A stretch of DNA of 64,000 nucleotides from positions 16,078,001 through 16,142,000 of the forward strand of contig OY821777.1 in assembly GCA_963682175.1 (NCBI GenBank). The letters run 5' to 3'. The position numbers were made by a program, and so were the translations under genes. Origin of the DNA: Triglochin maritima (lineage: Eukaryota > Streptophyta > Magnoliopsida > Alismatales > Juncaginaceae). Below, in pieces: positions 60,088 through 64,000 of this stretch (position 1 is the stretch's first letter; each line of letters opens with the position of its first letter). A model generated the notes under the pieces. It was not told the DNA's origin. It saw only the letters and a list, made by a program, of their open reading frames with translations, and searched no databases.

Positions 60088-62449
60088 TCAAGGAACATCA
60101 AATGAGAACATCAAGTCAGGAGGACCAGAGACTTGCCGAGATGGGCAAACTCCACTGGTACTCTGAGGTGTCATGAGGGATGAAAGGTCAAAGCTGAAAG
60201 GCTCGAACCCCTCATGATATTGGTCGGGTGTGGGCAACAAAGAATGAAGTTGCGTTGCCTCACTAGGGTTTAATTGCTCATCGAAGAAAACCCTCCAACC
60301 AATAGGCGGGTGCATCGGAATGAGTTCCTCAGGCTCATTTGATGGATGCAGCAGACCTGCATCGCGAAGAATGGGGCTTCTCCCCAAGTCATCCAACAAG
60401 CACCTCCCACCATCATTTAGATCATCAAGCATAAGCTTGGTCAAAGGTGGGTCCTTGTTGGAGTCAATATGAAGCTCAAATGGCTCAATGGCCATGGGAC
60501 ATGAAACTCGGCACTCATGTTACCGAATGAGAGCTTCATGAGACCATTTCTACAATTAATCAAGGCATTGGTGGTTGCCAGAAATGGTCTACCCAAAATC
60601 AAAGGTATTTGAGAGTGGGTGTTCGCAACATGATTGGTATCGAGGACAACAAAATCGACTGGAAATATAAAATCTCCAACTTTGATAAGCACGTCCTCGA
60701 TAATCCCCATGGGAATACGAATGGATCTATCCGCTAATTGGAGGGTGATCTTAGTTGGTTTCAATTCTCCCAAGTTCAACTGTTGATAAACAGAGAATGG
60801 GAGGAGGTTGACCGCTGATTCTAAATCAAGCAAAACATTGCTCATTCTAGTGTCCCCTATCGTACACTGAATAGTAGGACACCCCGGGTCCTTGTATTTT
60901 GTGTAGGTGGGATTGGACAAAAGTGAGCTGATATTTGCAGCCAAGAATGCTTTCTTAGGAACATTGGTCTTCCTCTTGGTTGTGCAGAGATCCTTCAACA
61001 CTTTGGCATATTGAGGTATTTGTTGGATGACATCCAACAAGGGGATGTTAACCTTCACTTGCTTAAATACTTCTAATATCTTGTCCATGTTGTCACTCTG
61101 CTTTTTGTTTAACCTACTTGGACAGGGAGTTTTTGGCAGGTAGGTTTTCTGCTGTGCCTGAGAAGAAAGCTTTGGTGTATTACCCTCACCCTCAGTTTCT
61201 TCTTCACCACCATTCCCACTGAGGGGCTGCATAGATGGTGGTGGGTGTGGCAAGGAAATGTGATTGTCAACCTGTTTTCCATTCCTTAAGGTCACAATGG
61301 AATTGACATGGTGAACAGGTTCCTCCACATGGTTCACTTGCCTCCCCCGAGATACCACATTCTCATTTTGCATTTGTTGTTGTTGGTACATGCGGGGGTT
61401 AGCCTCAGGCTGGCTAGGAAAAGACCATCTCTCTCTCTCTCATGTACAGACTGAGCCAATTGGCCCATCTGAAGCTCTAGAGATTTCATGGTCTGCTGAT
61501 TTGAAGTGAGAACTTGACTTGTGGTAGACATAAAAATTTTCATTGAGTCTTCAAGTCCACGAGTCAAGGTCTCAAGCGAATTGAATCGGGTTTCCATATT
61601 ATTGGAATTTAGGAAACCCGATTGATTGGTGGTTTGTGCTTGGGGTGGCTGATAGGAATGTGCATGCATGGGAGGTTGGTGTGATTGGTAAGGTGGTCTA
61701 GAGGAGTTTGGAGGACCACCCGGGGCATTAGTTTGGTTCCATGAAAAATTGGGGTGGTTCCTCCATCCAGGATTATAAGATGGTGAGTATGGGTCATTCC
61801 TGACTCTATCATAGACGGCGTTGGCACGCTCCATCTCAGGAGGAATGGACTCACACTCGCTTTCTACATGACCTATCCTACCACATGAATGACAGGGAAC
61901 TGGACCAGATGTGGACATGTGAGGTGCACTTTGTTGGTTATGGAGCTCAATCGAATCCATACGGCGCATTAAGGCCGCCATGCGTGCCTCGGTGGTCGTA
62001 GTGGTATCGATAGCAAATGCGGAACCCGATCTAGTTGAGTTTGCATTCGTGATCCTCGCTCCTATACTAGATGATGCAGGTGGTTCCCTCACACTCTCCC
62101 ATTGCATAGTTTTCTCAGCGAGGTCTTCTAGGAAGGCCCATGCCTCCCTTTCATCCTTTCCCAAGAACTCTCCTTGACACATGGACTCAAGGAGCGTTCT
62201 GGACGGGATGTGAAGACCCTCATACACAATCTGACAAAGACGCCACAACTCAATGTCATGGTGAGGGCACGAGGATAGTAGCTCTTTGAACCTCTCAAGA
62301 TATGCATGAAATGGTTCGGTCTCATGTTGATAGAACGAATTGATTTCATTCCTCAAATTTTGAGTCCGATGATTAGGAAAGTACTTCTTGAGGAATGCAG
62401 ATTGAAACTCATCCCAAGTCCTAAAGGAATTCGCCTGGTTGCTGTACAA
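60088..62449 (-). pseudogene. Gag-protease polyprotein of gypsy element X, truncated and frameshifted
   Basis: From 62449 leftwards: retrotransposon gag domain starting mid-domain (YSNQANSFRTWDEFQSAFLK, LRNEINSFYQHE, CPHHDIELW); CCHC knuckle (CHSCGRIGHVESEC); Pro/Gln/His-rich linker; a frameshift near 61420; then protease with the lineage signature VKVNIPLLDVIQQIPQYAK, ITLQLADRSIRIP, GIIEDVLIKVGDFIFPVDF and IPLILGRPFLAT. The protease active site reads LLDLESAVNLLP, where the family has DLGA, so the flap-side Gly is Glu and activity is doubtful. A last frame shift near 60490 leads to a 135-codon tail. The N-terminal part of gag is missing because the LTR at 62453 interrupts it. Confidence 0.9.
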
Positions 62450-62452
62450 CCA

Positions 62453-63866
62453 TGTTGAACGTTTTAATTAAACCGCAAGTGCACGGCCGCGATGAAGCGG
62501 TGGCAAGTACGGGTCGTCCTCAGGGAGGTGAGCTTGCTCTTGCTTATCAGAAATCAAGTGGCAAAGAAAGATGGAAGAAAGTTGTTTATGCTAACCTAAA
62601 CTATGGTAACACGAAGAAGCAAATGCGAAGGAAACAAAACAAACGAATACTTCAACTAAGCTAGAGAAACTTGACACTATGGAGAAATCAGTAAGAGAGA
62701 GAGACCCCTTAGGGGGTGGAGTGACTACACAAACACAATAAGGAGACAAAAATATCTTCCTATAGGCACAAGTGTAGGTAGTGTTTGCATGTATGGGAGG
62801 TGTCTACTTATCATGGCAAAACCCATCAATTAAATCACTAACCTATTTTGATTAACATTCATAAACACAAGCTGGTTATTTAAGAAACTAAACAAGTATG
62901 GGAGGTGTCTACTTATCATGGCAAAACCCATCTAGTGAAGTGTTCTATTCTAACAAGCAAGTATGCATTTATATTAACCAACACATTTTAACATAAACAT
63001 CCTTCCTTCCTTAATTGCATATATGATAATCATCTTCACCCCCCAAAAGGGGAGTGGTTTTACTCACTACACATTACCCTAATTATTAAACAATGGGAAG
63101 AAAGCATATTAAAACTAAGCTGGAATTAAAAGACGATTAAACTAAAACATGCATAAACAATAAAAGAAGCATAAAACAAATAATGAAAGAAACACAAAAC
63201 TTTATTGATAAAATGACTCACATTAAAAGTAGCATCCTCCTACTTTAGTGTGTGCTTCAAGGCCTCACTTGTAGTAGGAAGAATAGTCACTTAACATATG
63301 GAGTGATTACAAAAGGAGGTGAAGAGTTCTATTTATAGGCATGGAAAAAGCTAATCCGGGACAATCCCCCGATGTGGGACTAAACAGATACCACACATAG
63401 CCTAAACATCCTCTAAGACATGTGCTGGAGAAATTTGAGCGCATTTGGGCCAAAAGTGACCGCTAATTAGCGGTCTTGGACCGCTAATTAGCGGTCTACA
63501 GTGTCCGGATCGCTCTGGAATTTCTTGTGGGCTTTTCTGGAAGGCTTTGTTGGTATTTGATGCATCTAGTTTGCATGTTGGAGCTCCGACCCGAATAGAA
63601 TTGCCAAAATACTCCCCATGATGGTGAGGAGTATTCTGTTTTGCTCTTAGGTCCTTCTGTCTTGCAATCAGGTCCTTCTTCCTTGCATCTTGGTCCCCAG
63701 ATCTCACAATTCAGTCTTTTTTTTCCAGCTTTTGGGTCCTTTTATGCTTCATCTCTTCAAACCTATTTATTCCTGAAAACTAAACATAAAACTCGTAACA
63801 TAGCATTATTTAGGTGAAAGATAATGGATATAAGATACAAATATGAGCATGAAATGATGTCAATCA
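62453..63866 (-). repeat. 3' LTR of a second gypsy element X' nested in the gag of X
   Basis: Directly comparable with 57116-58524 (same strand, same ends, 1414 bp), carrying two ACCGCTAATTAGCGGT palindromes (63459-63474 and 63480-63495). The gag reading frame of X stops exactly at its border; the expected 5-bp duplication on this side would be AACCA (62448-62452). Confidence 0.85.
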
Positions 63867-64000
63867 AATACCCCCACACCTAACTTTTGCTAGTCCCAAG
63901 CAAAACAAAGAAAGAGAAAAGCATGCGAAAAAAACAAGAAATCCTAACTCACTTTCGTAGGAATCACTGTTGCACTTAGCACGTGCAACAAGCCGTTAAA
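63867..64000 (-). mobile_element. 3' internal end of gypsy element X', continuing past the window
   Basis: A polypurine tract (GGTGTGGGGGTATT on the minus strand) and the adjoining sequence match 58525-58660. Whether X' has a complete pol lies outside the window. Confidence 0.8.

Larger units (their letters stand above)
57116..62452 (-). mobile_element. Ty3/gypsy (Athila/Tat-like) element X, gag-protease only, 5' end interrupted
   Basis: The 3' LTR is at the left; next to it is a polypurine tract (TAGGTGTAGGGGTATT, rc of 58525-58540). Gag and protease lie at 60.1-62.45 kb. Only 1.5-1.9 kb separates protease from polypurine tract, with no reverse transcriptase, RNase H or integrase. A second purine tract (AAGTAGGTGTAGGGGGTG, rc near 59780) follows a TTGAGGACAATG phrase usual in this lineage. 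The right end is cut inside gag by a related element. Confidence 0.85.

Noticed and set aside
61980..62177. Plus-strand frame over gag
   Set aside because: Antisense shadow of the gag frame.

Overview
This is a repeat-dominated piece of a plant nuclear genome, most likely a eudicot. The base composition is AT-rich. The repeats are plant-type Class I and Class II elements: hAT, MULE, PIF/Harbinger, Ty1/copia, Ty3/gypsy, LINE and TRIM. One MADS-box exon belongs to the flowering-plant AP1/FUL clade. Nothing looks bacterial, viral or organellar. The species cannot be named from the sequence.

Layout. At 1.8-7.2 kb lies a degraded MULE (MULE-1) whose left end was hit by a hAT element (1954-5105) with a perfect 8-bp target duplication. 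A hAT MITE (9114-9694) and a complete TRIM (10082-10437) follow. On the minus strand, 11763-11947 is a textbook first exon of a FUL-like MADS-box gene with its promoter to the right; no further exons are recognisable to the left. At 13.6-16.7 kb are a fold-back MITE and nested PIF/Harbinger elements, one carrying a HARBI1-type N-terminal ORF. At 18.5-24.8 kb is a 6.3-kb MULE (MULE-2) encoding a broken transposase and an intact two-exon plant mobile domain (PMD) gene. At 25.1-30.2 kb is a second MULE type (MULE-3) with about 400-bp TIRs, a broken transposase on the plus strand and an apparently intact, convergent GRF-type zinc-finger gene on the minus strand. At 33.5-39.1 kb is a decayed Ty1/copia element ending in a 470-bp TA-rich microsatellite. 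At 41-44.3 kb are a gypsy LTR fragment, an LTR-like insertion and a decayed LINE. At 44.5-56.3 kb are several large LTRs with GGTCGACC clusters, gypsy LTR pieces and MITEs. At 57.1-64 kb is a minus-strand gypsy element with gag-protease only, whose gag is interrupted by another element of the same family running off the window.

How the genes fit together. Almost all coding potential belongs to transposons. MULE-1 and MULE-2 are relatives: both keep a TATA box inside a small inverted repeat and subterminal arrays of short palindromes. MULE-2 differs by an inserted PMD gene flanked by a direct duplication of the element's own leader exon; MULE-1 has one copy of that leader and no PMD. MULE-3 has the MuDR-like layout of two convergent genes, one starting at each TIR, with a GRF zinc-finger/coiled-coil/membrane protein in the second-gene position. 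The only likely host gene is the FUL-like MADS-box exon. If that gene is functional, its first intron is longer than 11.7 kb and packed with the elements to its left. All identifications come from reading the sequence; no database search was possible.
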